Below, piece by piece: positions 1-8,720 of a stretch of 64,000 nt of DNA. Source of the DNA: UBA4744 sp963723165 (lineage in GTDB: Bacteria; Actinomycetota; Acidimicrobiia; Spongiisociales; UBA4744); contig CAVRPP010000015.1 in assembly GCA_963723165.1 (NCBI GenBank), positions 1 through 64,000 on the forward strand, in the 5' to 3' direction. The notes beneath the pieces were generated by a model. The model made no database searches. It saw only the letters and a program-made list of their open reading frames with translations, and was not told where the DNA came from. The stretch's first letter is position 1; every line of letters begins with the position of its first letter. Both the position numbers and the translations under genes were made by a program.

Positions 1-9
1 GATGATCAG

Positions 10-2376
10 ATGAGAAACAGGTTCCTCTTGTTGCTGGTGGCGATGGCTGTGCTGTTCGCCGGATGTACCAGACAATCCGTGCCGGTGGAGACGACTTCCA
101 CAACCTCCACTCCGATACCCACTCAGCCCGATTCGGGGATTGAGCTGGTTCGGTTCAGCGACCATCTTTTCGGCGCTGAGGGCCTGGTACCGGCCGGCTG
201 GATCGAGGTTCAGTATGGGGTCGTTTTTGGTGGCGCCGCAGCCACCGATACAAAGCTCATCATCCAGCAATCAGCTCCAGGGGCCACCGCCGCCGAGTTC
301 TTGAGCGATCTGGTTGTGCAGTTCGAACTCGGGGAGTCGCCGGCCCCGACCGGGACGGTTGAGACCGAGCAATTGGCCTGGACCCTGTACTCGTTCGAGA
401 CACAAGCGCAGTTGTTCGGAGGACAGGAGTTGCTGGGGGACAGCGCACTGGCCGAGTCGAGTTTCGGTGCCTTTTTTGTCGGGCTGATCGCCCCACCAGA
501 CGAATACGATGTTCTCCATGAGGCGGTCTTCCTTCCCGCCTTGGAAGCGTTTGCTCCGCCTCCGCAACTTCCCCCGCCCGAGCCATCTGCTCCCTACCTG
601 GACGGCTCCACGCCCGTGGACGAACGGGTCGTCGATCTGTTGGAACGGATGACCCTCGCCGAGAAGGTCGGGCAGATGACGCAGGTCGAGAACAACAGCA
701 TTCTGCCCGAGCACATCACCTATCTTGGCATCGGATCGTTGCTCAGCGGGGGTGGAGGTTCGCCGGAGGAGAACACGCCTGCGGCGTGGGCCGGGATGGT
801 CGATGGGTTCCAAGACCTAGCCATGGACACTCGCCTCGGCATCCCCCTCATCTACGGGGTCGACGCCGTGCACGGTCACAATAATGTGCGGGGTGCGACG
901 ATATTCCCCCACAATGTCGGGCTGGGAGCAGCCAACGACCCGAATCTCATGAGGCGGATAGGGCAAGTCACCGCGGCTGAAGTCGCCGCAACGGGCATCC
1001 ACTGGAACTTTGCACCCACGGTGGCGGTACCCCAGGACATCCGCTGGGGTCGCACCTACGAAGGTTACGGCGAAGCTCCGGATCTGGTCGGACCGCTGGC
1101 GGTCGCCTATCTCGAAGGATTGCAGGGTACGGACCTCTCCGACCGAGCCACGGTGCTCGCAACGGCCAAGCATTTCGTTGGGGACGGCGGCACCACCTGG
1201 GGGAGCGCAACGACCGGGGCCCAACTCATCGACCAGGGCGTCACCGAGGTCGACGAGGCCGAGTTGCGCAAGACCCACCTTCCTCCCTATGTCGAGGCGG
1301 TCGAACGGGGAGCGATGAGTGTGATGACGTCTTATTCCAGCTGGAACGACACCCGGATGCACGCCCATCGCTACCTCATCACCGATGTGCTCAAGGGTGA
1401 ACTCGGGTTCGAAGGGTTCGTCATCTCCGACTGGGCGGCGGTCGATCAGATCTCGGAGGACTACTACGAGTCGGTGGTCGCCGCCTTCAATGCGGGCATC
1501 GACATGAACATGGTCCCGTACGACTACGGACGGTTCATCTGGACCTTGTTGCGGGCGATCGATAACGGTGACGTAACCATCGAACGAATTGACGACGCAG
1601 TGCGACGAATCCTGCGGGTCAAGTTCGAGCTGGGGCTTTTTGAAAACCCTTACTCCGATCCGGAATTGCTGGCCAGCGTTGGATCAGACGAGCATCGTAC
1701 CGTCGCCCGCGAGGCGGTCGGCAAATCGGCGGTACTGCTCAAGAACGAAGGGGACGTGCTGCCCATCGGTGACGATGTGAACTTGGTGTTTGTGGGTGGC
1801 CAAGCCGCCGACGACATCGGGATCCAATCGGGCGGCTGGACCATCGAGTGGCAGGGCATGGAAGGTGCCATCACTCCGGGGACCACCATCCTCGAAGGAA
1901 TCGAGGCGTCTGTGCGTGGGGATGTGGAGATCCTCTATGACAAGTTCGGGAACCTCGACCGGGTAGACCGCACGGGGGGACGCACGGGTGGAGAGGAGCC
2001 GGATCTTTGCATCGGGGTGGTCGGTGAGCGACCGTACGCTGAGGGCGAAGGGGACAGCGCCGACCTGGCTCTCCCCAGCCGCGATCTGGCCGTCCTCGAC
2101 AACCTGATGGAGCGATGTGACCGCCTCGTGGTTGTTCTGATATCCGGCCGCCCCCTCCTGATTGCCGATCAGATCGACGGGTGGGACGCCCTGGTGGCGG
2201 CCTGGTTGCCGGGTACCGAAGGCCAAGGTGTGGCCGACGTTCTATTCGGAATCGAGCCGTTCCAGGGAAAGCTGCCTTACACGTGGCCCAGATCGATCGA
2301 TCAGGTTCCCCTCGAAGCGCTCACGGAGGGTGGAGAGGAACCGCTCTTCCCGTTCGGGTTTGGGCTCGAGTCGTAG
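10..2376 (+). CDS. Glycoside hydrolase family 3 lipoprotein (beta-glucosidase-like)
   Basis: Exported GH3 enzyme, 788 residues, probably releasing glucose or xylose from beta-linked oligosaccharides outside the membrane. The N-terminus is a lipoprotein signal (LLVAMAVLFAGC) followed by a Thr/Ser-rich linker. Residues ~205-540 form the GH3 barrel domain, with the KHFVGDGGT motif at K387-H388 and the nucleophile Asp474 in GFVISDW. Residues ~560-780 form the GH3 C-terminal domain. Residues ~40-185 are an extra domain, unusual for GH3, that I cannot name. The gene stands alone and no transporter or regulator is adjacent. The family is clear. The exact substrate cannot be read from sequence. Confidence 0.93.
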   Translation: MRNRFLLLLVAMAVLFAGCTRQSVPVETTSTTSTPIPTQPDSGIELVRFSDHLFGAEGLVPAGWIEVQYGVVFGGAAATDTKLIIQQSAPGATAAEFLSDLVVQFELGESPAPTGTVETEQLAWTLYSFETQAQLFGGQELLGDSALAESSFGAFFVGLIAPPDEYDVLHEAVFLPALEAFAPPPQLPPPEPSAPYLDGSTPVDERVVDLLERMTLAEKVGQMTQVENNSILPEHITYLGIGSLLSGGGGSPEENTPAAWAGMVDGFQDLAMDTRLGIPLIYGVDAVHGHNNVRGATIFPHNVGLGAANDPNLMRRIGQVTAAEVAATGIHWNFAPTVAVPQDIRWGRTYEGYGEAPDLVGPLAVAYLEGLQGTDLSDRATVLATAKHFVGDGGTTWGSATTGAQLIDQGVTEVDEAELRKTHLPPYVEAVERGAMSVMTSYSSWNDTRMHAHRYLITDVLKGELGFEGFVISDWAAVDQISEDYYESVVAAFNAGIDMNMVPYDYGRFIWTLLRAIDNGDVTIERIDDAVRRILRVKFELGLFENPYSDPELLASVGSDEHRTVAREAVGKSAVLLKNEGDVLPIGDDVNLVFVGGQAADDIGIQSGGWTIEWQGMEGAITPGTTILEGIEASVRGDVEILYDKFGNLDRVDRTGGRTGGEEPDLCIGVVGERPYAEGEGDSADLALPSRDLAVLDNLMERCDRLVVVLISGRPLLIADQIDGWDALVAAWLPGTEGQGVADVLFGIEPFQGKLPYTWPRSIDQVPLEALTEGGEEPLFPFGFGLES

Positions 2377-2569
2377 GGTATCTGACTTGGCAGAAGCCGG
2401 CCCGAGGTGGGGCCATCTATGAGGCGTTGAACGTCAGGACGCGGTCGGGACGCGATTCATTGAATACCAGTGCAAGACAGCGACAAGTGGTGAACAGGCG
2501 AAGGGCCTGCTCCGAGAGGTGGATCGGCCAAACAGCCAGGGGAGCGTGCCATGCCTGATCAGACCGTTG

Positions 2570-2608
2570 ATCCGTAGTTGGTGAGTTCGAGTCTCACGCC
2601 CGGAGCCA
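2570..2608 (+). tRNA. tRNA 3'-half remnant (possible attachment-site scar)
   Basis: Positions 2581-2597 form a perfect T-arm: a 5-bp stem GTGAG/CTCAC around TTCGAGT. It is followed by GCCCGGA, a discriminator base and CCA. I searched upstream for the matching 5' acceptor strand (TCCGGGC) and D-arm and found neither. Only the 3' part of a tRNA seems present, the usual footprint of integration into a tRNA gene. An interrupted gene is possible but unsupported. Confidence 0.4.
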
Positions 2609-2610
2609 AC

Positions 2611-2635
2611 AAAACCCGTGCTCAGCAGGGGTTTT
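2611..2635 (+). terminator. Intrinsic terminator after tRNA remnant
   Basis: Stem AAAACCC/GGGTTTT with an 11-base loop, ending in a T-run, placed 2 bases after the CCA of the tRNA remnant. Confidence 0.55.
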
Positions 2636-3113
2636 CCTCTCGAGGGAGGTCACATGTCCGTCCTATTTGTGACCGCTGGGAGCACATGGTGACCATTCGT
2701 ATCGGGTCTCTTTGGGCAAGATCCGACCAGCAGATGGACTTGGTCTCGCTTCTTTGCCGCCCAGCAGTGCGGGACTGCCGGGACCAACCCATCCAGAGCA
2801 TGGTGACCCAGGAGGAAGCCGCCCGCTCCGGCAGCGGGTCGAGAAAGGGGGAGGGTCTGCTGAGTCTGACTACCAGTCGGTGACAGCCGGTCCGGCCGAC
2901 TCTCACGGATGCCGTATTAGAGGATCTTGTGTGTGCGGGAAACGTGAGAAGGTCGTGGGGGGTGAGTGGCGGCGGTGCGAGGTTTTCTAGGTAGTACCTA
3001 CTACTTCTTCTATTGGTAATACTCGACAAGAGTCGGTTGGCGAGCGAGCGCAGCGTGCTATTCGGGCGTAGTGGGATATGAGTGCTTATTGATCGTCTCC
3101 ACGGGATCCGCAG

Positions 3114-3251
3114 ATGGTGACCGGCCAGGCCACATTGCATGATTCATTCAAAGTGGAGGAGTTGTCGGAGGCCGTGCGTGGGTTCGCCAACCGCCGGCAA
3201 GCGGCTTCGACCTCGGCTCAGAACTATGGTGTCTTTGTCGGCACCTCCTAA
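3114..3251 (+). CDS. Short ORF of unknown status (45 aa)
   Basis: ATG to TAA frame whose composition reads like protein (acidic and basic residues well mixed, tail NYGVFVGTS), but it has no clear ribosome site and I recognise no family. It may be the tail of a lost gene. Confidence 0.2.
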   Translation: MVTGQATLHDSFKVEELSEAVRGFANRRQAASTSAQNYGVFVGTS

Positions 3252-3418
3252 GGGTGTTGACCACGGGGCCGGACGCATCACCGTCGCGGCCCCTTTGCCG
3301 TGACTAGCCGAGCATCGGAATGGTGATGAGATTCCCGCGGGCGAGCGGAGCGGGCGGGGGCCGGGAACAGCGGCTCACCGGTTAGGTCACCTACCAGATG
3401 GGTTTCGCTCGCTACCTG

Positions 3419-3643
3419 TCAGGCGGGTGGCATCTGCCCGACGGCGGTTCGTAGGGTGGCAAGGAACTCGTCGACAGGCACCCGATGCACCTTGGCGGCC
3501 CGTTCGACCGTGAGCGCTTTGGTGATGAACTTGCGGAGGTTGTATCCGGCCACCCGTTTGATCCCGAACACTTCCATGACTTCGGCGATGTCGCCGTATT
3601 CACGGAGGATGTCCGAGACCTTGGTGTCTTTGGTGATGTCCAC
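3419..3643 (-). CDS. DUF1858-type small protein
   Basis: A 74-residue protein matching the DUF1858 pattern: ITKDTKVSDILREYGDIAEV, then a short hydrophobic helix (MEVFGIKRVAGYNL). DUF1858 domains occur alone or at the N-terminus of ScdA/hybrid-cluster-associated proteins, and their role is not settled. Translation starts at GTG with GGAGG placed about 6 bases upstream. The Cys often seen after the GI motif in relatives is absent. It stands alone with no operon partner. Confidence 0.7.
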   Translation of the reverse strand: MDITKDTKVSDILREYGDIAEVMEVFGIKRVAGYNLRKFITKALTVERAAKVHRVPVDEFLATLRTAVGQMPPA

Positions 3644-3923
3644 GTCGACCTCCGTGGGCTGAATGATGCCGTGACCGTGTGCAACCCTAACCCTCTTGCA
3701 GGTGGAGGTGGGGCGAGACAGCGAGCGGTAGTGAAGGGACTGGTGGAGGGGAGTTTGGGGCGGGCCGATTTCAATAAGCAGATTTCCCTTCTCATTCTAT
3801 GAAAAACTCGTTTGTGAGCTTCCAGGACACGGCCCGGTGGTTGAGCCTGGGTGGCGGACAGCGGGATCGGATCCTATGCGCTTTCTCGCCTCTGCTGCGA
3901 TGCGAGAGCGCCGCCGCCCGAGC

Positions 3924-3958
3924 AGAACCCTGAGACGGGTCAGTGATATCAGGGTTCT
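3924..3958 (+). other. 10-bp stem-loop in the leader of the DUF4870 gene
   Basis: Arms AGAACCCTGA and TCAGGGTTCT pair perfectly across a 15-base loop, 84 bases before the next start codon. It could be a terminator for transcription entering from the left or a leader element. There is no long T-run. Confidence 0.4.
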
Positions 3959-4041
3959 TAGGGGGTTATTCCTCATAGACCCGGAGGTCAGGATGTCGCA
4001 TCGTGGGGGTACGCAAGAGACAGCCCACAAGGAGACCGTCG

Positions 4042-4416
4042 ATGACTACCCAAACCGCCGAGACCTACCCCGCCACCTACGAGGCCTCGTCCCAATCCCG
4101 CAACATTGCCACCCTGAGCCACCTGTCGGCCTTCGTCACCTTCTTCGGTATCCCGTCGTTGGTCGGACCGCTGGTGCTATGGCTCCTGAATCGGGACGAT
4201 CCGTTCGTTGAGCAGCAAGCCAAAGAAGCCCTTAACTTCAACATCTCGTTCTTGTTGTACGGGGTAGTGTCGGCCATCTCGATCATCCTCCTCGTCGGTC
4301 TGATCGCTCTCCCGGTTGTGCTGGTCACCTGGTTCGTGCTGGTGATCGTGGCCGCGGTCAAGGCCGGGAACGGCGAGGACTACCAGTACCCGTTCACGAT
4401 CCGGTTCGTTTCCTAA
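4042..4416 (+). CDS. DUF4870 (Tic20-like) membrane protein
   Basis: A 124-residue protein. After a polar N-terminus come SHLSAFVTFFGIPSLVGPLV (helix 1), the family signature DDPFVEQQAKEALNFN, and two further helices to residue ~110. This is the classic DUF4870 layout with three to four membrane spans. Function is unknown. The start was chosen at the ATG preceded by AAGGAG (4029-4034), not the upstream in-frame start. It is monocistronic with a strong terminator behind it. Confidence 0.85.
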   Translation: MTTQTAETYPATYEASSQSRNIATLSHLSAFVTFFGIPSLVGPLVLWLLNRDDPFVEQQAKEALNFNISFLLYGVVSAISIILLVGLIALPVVLVTWFVLVIVAAVKAGNGEDYQYPFTIRFVS

Positions 4417-4435
4417 AGCGGCCAATCCGCTTCAA

Positions 4436-4467
4436 AAGGAAGGGCCTCGCTAACGAGGCCCTTCCTT
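4436..4467 (+). terminator. Strong intrinsic terminator
   Basis: Perfect 14-bp arms AAGGAAGGGCCTCG and CGAGGCCCTTCCTT with a CTAA loop, 20 bases after the DUF4870 stop codon. Confidence 0.9.
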
Positions 4468-4697
4468 GCGTACCGCCACCGAGCGACGCTCAACCCGGCT
4501 GTGCCGTTTCGGCCTAGTCGTTGCTATGGGATGCAATAATCCGAAGGGGTGCGACTACACAGACGTAGGCAGGCGTCGATCCCGGTGAAACACGGGGTGA
4601 CTTGGGTGAGGCCCTGCGGGTAGTTGTCGATGGTGAAGATCGGGGCCGTCTGTGGTGCCGCGTTGGATCGCCTCACACGAGCTGAGGCCTTCGTCTA

Positions 4698-4967
4698 TCA
4701 GTCGGTTGCCGCCACGACGTCTGTCTGTGCAATATGCGCCTTGAGCGCGGCGAGGTCGCCGGCGGACGGTGCGTGCACCGGGTCGAGCCAGCGCTGCAAG
4801 GCTTCCCGGCAGGTGAGGTCGACACCGGGTCTCCGGATGACCGCAAGGCATACCGCTGCGATCTCGACGTCGGTCAGGTCGCCGTCCTCCCAGACCGACG
4901 CGATCATCGGAAGGAAGGGAGCCATGCGCTCATCGTTCAGACTCTCGGCGAGTTCCATGGTCGTCAT
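4698..4967 (-). CDS. Small TerB-like helical protein
   Basis: An 89-residue protein starting at ATG 4967 behind a clear GGAGG. The core FLPMIASVWEDGDLTDVE resembles the W-x-DG-x-L-x-x-x-E motif of TerB-like domains. It also resembles the N-terminal segment of some acyl-CoA oxidases, including a WLDP tail. No acyl-CoA dehydrogenase domain follows. It is therefore either a free-standing TerB-like protein or an isolated oxidase N-domain. Function unknown. Confidence 0.6.
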   Translation of the reverse strand: MTTMELAESLNDERMAPFLPMIASVWEDGDLTDVEIAAVCLAVIRRPGVDLTCREALQRWLDPVHAPSAGDLAALKAHIAQTDVVAATD

Positions 4968-5223
4968 ATCAAACCTCCTGCCTATCCCAACACTTCGTGG
5001 CGGGCTCCTGCGGCATGATGATCGGCATTGCGACAATCAACGTCACAATGGATATCGGTGACTTGCGGCTCGGGTGACTAGGTCTCGATCCCGTACACCC
5101 GAACGGTGAACGATCTGAGCTGCGGTGTCCCCTTCCGCGGCGAACTGTCGGAAATCCGTCGATCGAGAGAGTTCGGCCGACGGTGGGGTGGTTATGGGGT
5201 AGACAACACCTCAAGGACTGTCA

Positions 5224-6483
5224 ATGTCGTTCCCCAAACCGTTCGCTATCGGCGCCACGCTCGCCATCGGAATCGTTTTTCTGATAGCGGCACTTGCCTC
5301 GGGCGACGATGACCTCGACCAAACCACCACGGTAATCGAGAGTGCAGACGCTCCCGTGACCTCGGCCAAACCGCCCCCGGATCCGGATGTCATTGTGGGC
5401 GAGATCGACCTGCCTTCCGCCCTCGCCGGCGTTACCGGCAATTGGGCAACCGACTGGTCGCGGCGGACAATTGATCTTGATGAGCTGTTGATCGGGATCC
5501 AGGCGCCTGATCCCCGTGACATCATCGCACCCATCGACAGCCCCCAATTCGAGAGCATCCAGGACGCAGACGAATGGTTGGAGGACCGGGAGCCCGGGGT
5601 GTTACTCGAGGTCGATGGAGTGGCCCGCTTCTACCCAATTCGAATCCTGACCCTCCATGAGATCGTCAATGATGTGATCGCCGGCCGCCCGGTGGTCGTT
5701 ACCTACTGCCCGCTGTGCAACACGGCCACTGCTTTCGATCCCAGTATTGACGGACAGGTGCACCGCTTCGGTGTGTCTGGGCTGCTTCGCAAGAGTGACC
5801 TGGTGATGTGGGACGACCAAACCCAATCGTTGTGGCAGCAGATCAACGGCGAGGCCATCGTCGGCGAATTGGCCGGCACGAAGCTGGAATTCCTTGGGTC
5901 CTCAATGATCCGTTGGGCCGACTTCAAGGCCGGATTCCCCGTCGGTGAAGCGCTGTCCCGCGAGACCGGCTTCAACCTTCCCTACGGTGTCAACCCTTAT
6001 CAGGGTTATTCGGGTCGGGCGGCGCCGTTCGGTTTCTTCCAGGACGAGATCGACGGGCGTTACCCGGCACTTGAACGGGTGGTAGGCGTCACCGTCGGCG
6101 ACGCAAGCAAGGCTTTCCCATTCAGCGTGATCGCCGCTGAACAGGCCGTCAACGACGAGGTGGGCGGAACGCCGGTGGTGGTGTTCTGGGGTGCCGCGGA
6201 CACCGCTGACCCCTTGGACGCCGGCCGTATCACCGAGGGCGCGGCGATCGGCACTGGAGTGGCGTACGAACGAACCGTGAACGGGCAAGTTCTGACCTTC
6301 ACGGCCAATGGGGCAGACACCTTCACCGATACGGAAACCGGTTCCTCCTGGACTTTGCTGGGCATCGCCGCGGACGGCGAGTTGGCCGGTGCCAGGTTGG
6401 CGGTCGCAACTCACCGCAACGAATTCTGGTTCGCCTGGGGAGCCTTCTTCCCCGACGCCGACGTCTACGAGGGCGCTGGATGA
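5224..6483 (+). CDS. DUF3179 domain protein, membrane-anchored
   Basis: A 419-residue protein with an N-terminal membrane segment (residues ~5-27) and a short acidic linker, then the DUF3179 domain. The family signature PVVVTYCPLCNTATAFD is at ~157-173, followed by the conserved phrases LVMWDDQTQSLWQQ and a second repeat-like half (FPFSVIAAEQAVND, PVVVFW). The Cys pair in CPLC suggests metal or redox chemistry, but the family has no assigned activity. The protein is probably external. Its TGA overlaps the ATG of the next small ORF. Confidence 0.85.
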   Translation: MSFPKPFAIGATLAIGIVFLIAALASGDDDLDQTTTVIESADAPVTSAKPPPDPDVIVGEIDLPSALAGVTGNWATDWSRRTIDLDELLIGIQAPDPRDIIAPIDSPQFESIQDADEWLEDREPGVLLEVDGVARFYPIRILTLHEIVNDVIAGRPVVVTYCPLCNTATAFDPSIDGQVHRFGVSGLLRKSDLVMWDDQTQSLWQQINGEAIVGELAGTKLEFLGSSMIRWADFKAGFPVGEALSRETGFNLPYGVNPYQGYSGRAAPFGFFQDEIDGRYPALERVVGVTVGDASKAFPFSVIAAEQAVNDEVGGTPVVVFWGAADTADPLDAGRITEGAAIGTGVAYERTVNGQVLTFTANGADTFTDTETGSSWTLLGIAADGELAGARLAVATHRNEFWFAWGAFFPDADVYEGAG

Positions 6484-6632
6484 GCGTCTGGCAGCACCCG
6501 CTGTTGGAGAACCGGGACAAAGGGCAGGTTCTCGAGTTCCGTGCGGCAATCACGACCTTTCTCAACATGGGGAGGATGGGGGAGACCTGCGAGGTGATCT
6601 ACCACATCCTGCTCTTGGGGCCGGCCAAGTAG
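6480..6632 (+). CDS. Small ORF translationally coupled to the DUF3179 gene (50 aa)
   Basis: The ATG overlaps the preceding TGA (ATGA), the usual sign of coupled translation. The product begins MSVWQHPLLENRDKG and ends HILLLGPAK, with a mixed, protein-like composition and no membrane span. I recognise no family. It could be a real small partner of the DUF3179 protein or a chance frame. The following methyltransferase begins about 40 bases later. Confidence 0.4.
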   Translation: MSVWQHPLLENRDKGQVLEFRAAITTFLNMGRMGETCEVIYHILLLGPAK

Positions 6633-6674
6633 GGGAGCGGGGCCGCACCCGAACCGGGGAATGCCGTCGACGGG

Positions 6675-7454
6675 TTGGCCGTTGTGGCACATGTGTCGGC
6701 CCCGCTCAAATCTGAAACGTTCGATCGTGAGACCTGGTGGGACCCGGACGGTTTCCTGATCGGACTGCATACCCTTCTGGACACGGTCCGGGTCCCGTAC
6801 TTCATGTCGATCCTGCATCGTCGGGTTCCGCTGGGCAGCCCCGTTCTCGACGTGGGATGTGGGGGCGGCTTCGTGGCGAAGAGCGTCGCGGCTGTCGGTT
6901 TCGCGGTTGTCGGTACGGATCCGTCAGCGGCGGCTATTGGTGCCGCCCGGGAGGCAGACGCCGGCCGGTTCGCGGTAGCCCGCGGCGAACAGCTCCCGTT
7001 CGCCTCCGACGCATTCGAGGCGGTGATCTGCTCCGAAGTGCTCGAGCACGTGGAATCACCCGTGGGGGTGCTGGCCGAGATTGCTCGAGTGCTTCGACCC
7101 GGCGGCACTCTTCTGTTCTCGCTGCCGAATCGGACCTGGCTCAGCCGTATCGTGCTCATCGAACTGGCCCAGCGTTGGCGCCCGACCCGGGTCCTCCCAC
7201 CCGATCTTCACAATTGGGACCGATTCATCCGGCCCCAGGAACTGCGGAAGATGATGGAGCACCGGCAACTCCTCATCGATGAGGTTGTCGGGCTGTCGGC
7301 CTCGCCCGCCGCGATCCCGGCCGCGACAAGGGCCTATTGTCAGCTCAAGCGCCGAAGGATCGGATACGGCGAAGCCGGCCGACGGATCGAGCTCAGCATC
7401 GGACGCAGCAAGGCGCTGGCGTATCTGGGCTATGCCACGCTCGCCAACCGATGA
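6675..7454 (+). CDS. Class I SAM-dependent methyltransferase (UbiG-like)
   Basis: About 259 residues. The nucleotide-binding motif I is VLDVGCGGGFVAKSVA (~56-71), motif II EQLPFASDAFEAVICSEVLEHV, and motif III RVLRPGGTLLFSLPNRTW. The WWDPDG and PNRTW phrases resemble UbiG-type O-methyltransferases acting on quinone or other phenolic rings. Actual substrate unknown. The frame opens at TTG 6675, and a later GTG or TTG is possible. The stop overlaps the start of the acyltransferase gene, so the two are coupled and may act on one lipid-like product. Confidence 0.8.
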   Translation: MAVVAHVSAPLKSETFDRETWWDPDGFLIGLHTLLDTVRVPYFMSILHRRVPLGSPVLDVGCGGGFVAKSVAAVGFAVVGTDPSAAAIGAAREADAGRFAVARGEQLPFASDAFEAVICSEVLEHVESPVGVLAEIARVLRPGGTLLFSLPNRTWLSRIVLIELAQRWRPTRVLPPDLHNWDRFIRPQELRKMMEHRQLLIDEVVGLSASPAAIPAATRAYCQLKRRRIGYGEAGRRIELSIGRSKALAYLGYATLANR

Positions 7455-8311
7455 TGAAAGCCCCATACCGTCTCCCGGGGAGCCGCATCGCCGCCGATCG
7501 GATTCGTGACATTCCCAGGGCCGCCGTTGGGGCGGCCTGGCTGCTAGGACCGGCAGCGTGGACGACCATCGCCCGATCGCGCCTCGGTAGTTCCCGGGCA
7601 GCCGAAGCCGGCTGGGCCAGGCAGGCGGCAAGGGTGCTCGGTATGCGGCTCCGGGTCACCGGCCAAGAGAACATCGATCCTGCCGAGCGTTACGTCATCG
7701 CGTCGCTCCATGAAGGCTTCGCCGACGCTCTCGCCCTGCTTCAGCTCCCGTTGGACATGCGCTTCGTGGCGAGAACCGAGTTGCTCGAGTGGTCGGTGCT
7801 GGGCGCAGCGCTGCGGGCCGGCGGACATGTCATCGTCGAGCCCGAGCGCGCCGTGTCGGCGTATCGCGACCTGCGCCGGCGTTCCGGAGCCGTCTTGGCG
7901 TCGGAGAGTCTGGTGGTGTTCCCACAGGGCACCATTTTGGGAATCGAGTCGGCCTTCACCGGCGGGGCATTTCATCTGGCAAGGGTCCTTGATCGGCCCC
8001 TTTTGCCGATCGTTATCACCGGTACCCACCGAATCTGGGAACACCCGTATTCTCCGGTGGTGCGTTTCGATCGACCCGTGCACCTCCAGGTGTTACCGGC
8101 AGTGTCGCCGGAGCAGGCCGTTTCTGAGAAGAGGGACATCGAGCGGCGCATGAAGCGGCTGGCTCTGGAGGCGACACCGCAACCGCGTCGGTACGAGCCC
8201 GATCGTGACGGCTGGTGGGACGGATATCGGTTCGAGATCGACCCCGACTTCCCGGAATTGGCCGTCCGCGTCGATCAACACCGCCGCCAGGAGATAGCCG
8301 CGGGCCGATAG
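7451..8311 (+). CDS. PlsC-family acyltransferase
   Basis: A 286-residue 1-acyl-glycerol-3-phosphate acyltransferase-like protein. The catalytic HX4D motif is H87-EGFA-D92. The second conserved block reads VVFPQGTILG where the family normally has FPEGT(R), so the usual Glu is Gln. A hydrophobic N-terminal segment (~22-40) would hold it at the membrane. It starts at ATG 7451, overlapping the methyltransferase stop by 4 bases, giving a two-gene unit. The odd motif suggests an acceptor other than lysophosphatidate. Confidence 0.8.
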   Translation: MMKAPYRLPGSRIAADRIRDIPRAAVGAAWLLGPAAWTTIARSRLGSSRAAEAGWARQAARVLGMRLRVTGQENIDPAERYVIASLHEGFADALALLQLPLDMRFVARTELLEWSVLGAALRAGGHVIVEPERAVSAYRDLRRRSGAVLASESLVVFPQGTILGIESAFTGGAFHLARVLDRPLLPIVITGTHRIWEHPYSPVVRFDRPVHLQVLPAVSPEQAVSEKRDIERRMKRLALEATPQPRRYEPDRDGWWDGYRFEIDPDFPELAVRVDQHRRQEIAAGR

Positions 8312-8720
8312 GGACCGTGGAGCGAGGCTCCGTGTGCGCGAATCTCTAGTTCCAAATGACGCTGCCACGGTGTTGGATACGGTGTCTTGTATCACGAGGG
8401 TTTCATTGACTTCTGGCGCCTGGCCAGAGTGACAGGAGAGCCGATCCCGAACCCACGAGTGTCGGCACGGCGACAATCATGTGTCGGGTATGTCGATTGC
8501 AGTGTTGAGAGGTGAGCGCAGTTCCAAGACCAAGGTTGAGATGCGCCTCCCTGTTTGTTGGCGCGTTCAATTTCGGTACTTGGCCGGCGCTGGGCTGTTG
8601 ATCAACGATAGAGACGCAGCCGTCTGCGGCGACAACGGCCGCCTTTGAACACAGTCTGAGACCGACCCGAGTATTGAAGTGACGCCGTCGGACTGAACCT
8701 GTTTCGACCTGAAAAGAGAA
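8312..8720. other. Intergenic stretch before the sugar-phosphate operon
   Basis: No gene seen. I looked for the missing N-terminal two-thirds of transaldolase here in all frames and did not find it. It probably holds the operon promoter, but no clear -35/-10 pair stands out. Confidence 0.4.

Larger units (their letters stand above)
2377..3418. other. Gene-poor kilobase
   Basis: No convincing full-length gene in either direction. It holds the tRNA-like 3' remnant and terminator near 2.6 kb, a 13-bp palindrome (TAGGTAGTACCTA) near 2990, and one short reading frame at 3114. The composition is uneven and the stretch looks like eroded or once-mobile DNA. Confidence 0.5.

Noticed and set aside
2460..2608. 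Complete tRNA, tmRNA or group I intron-containing tRNA
   Set aside because: No matching 5' acceptor strand, D-arm or intron core was found in the 300 bases upstream.
2640..3410. RNase P RNA or similar large RNA in the gene-poor stretch
   Set aside because: None of the conserved core phrases is present.
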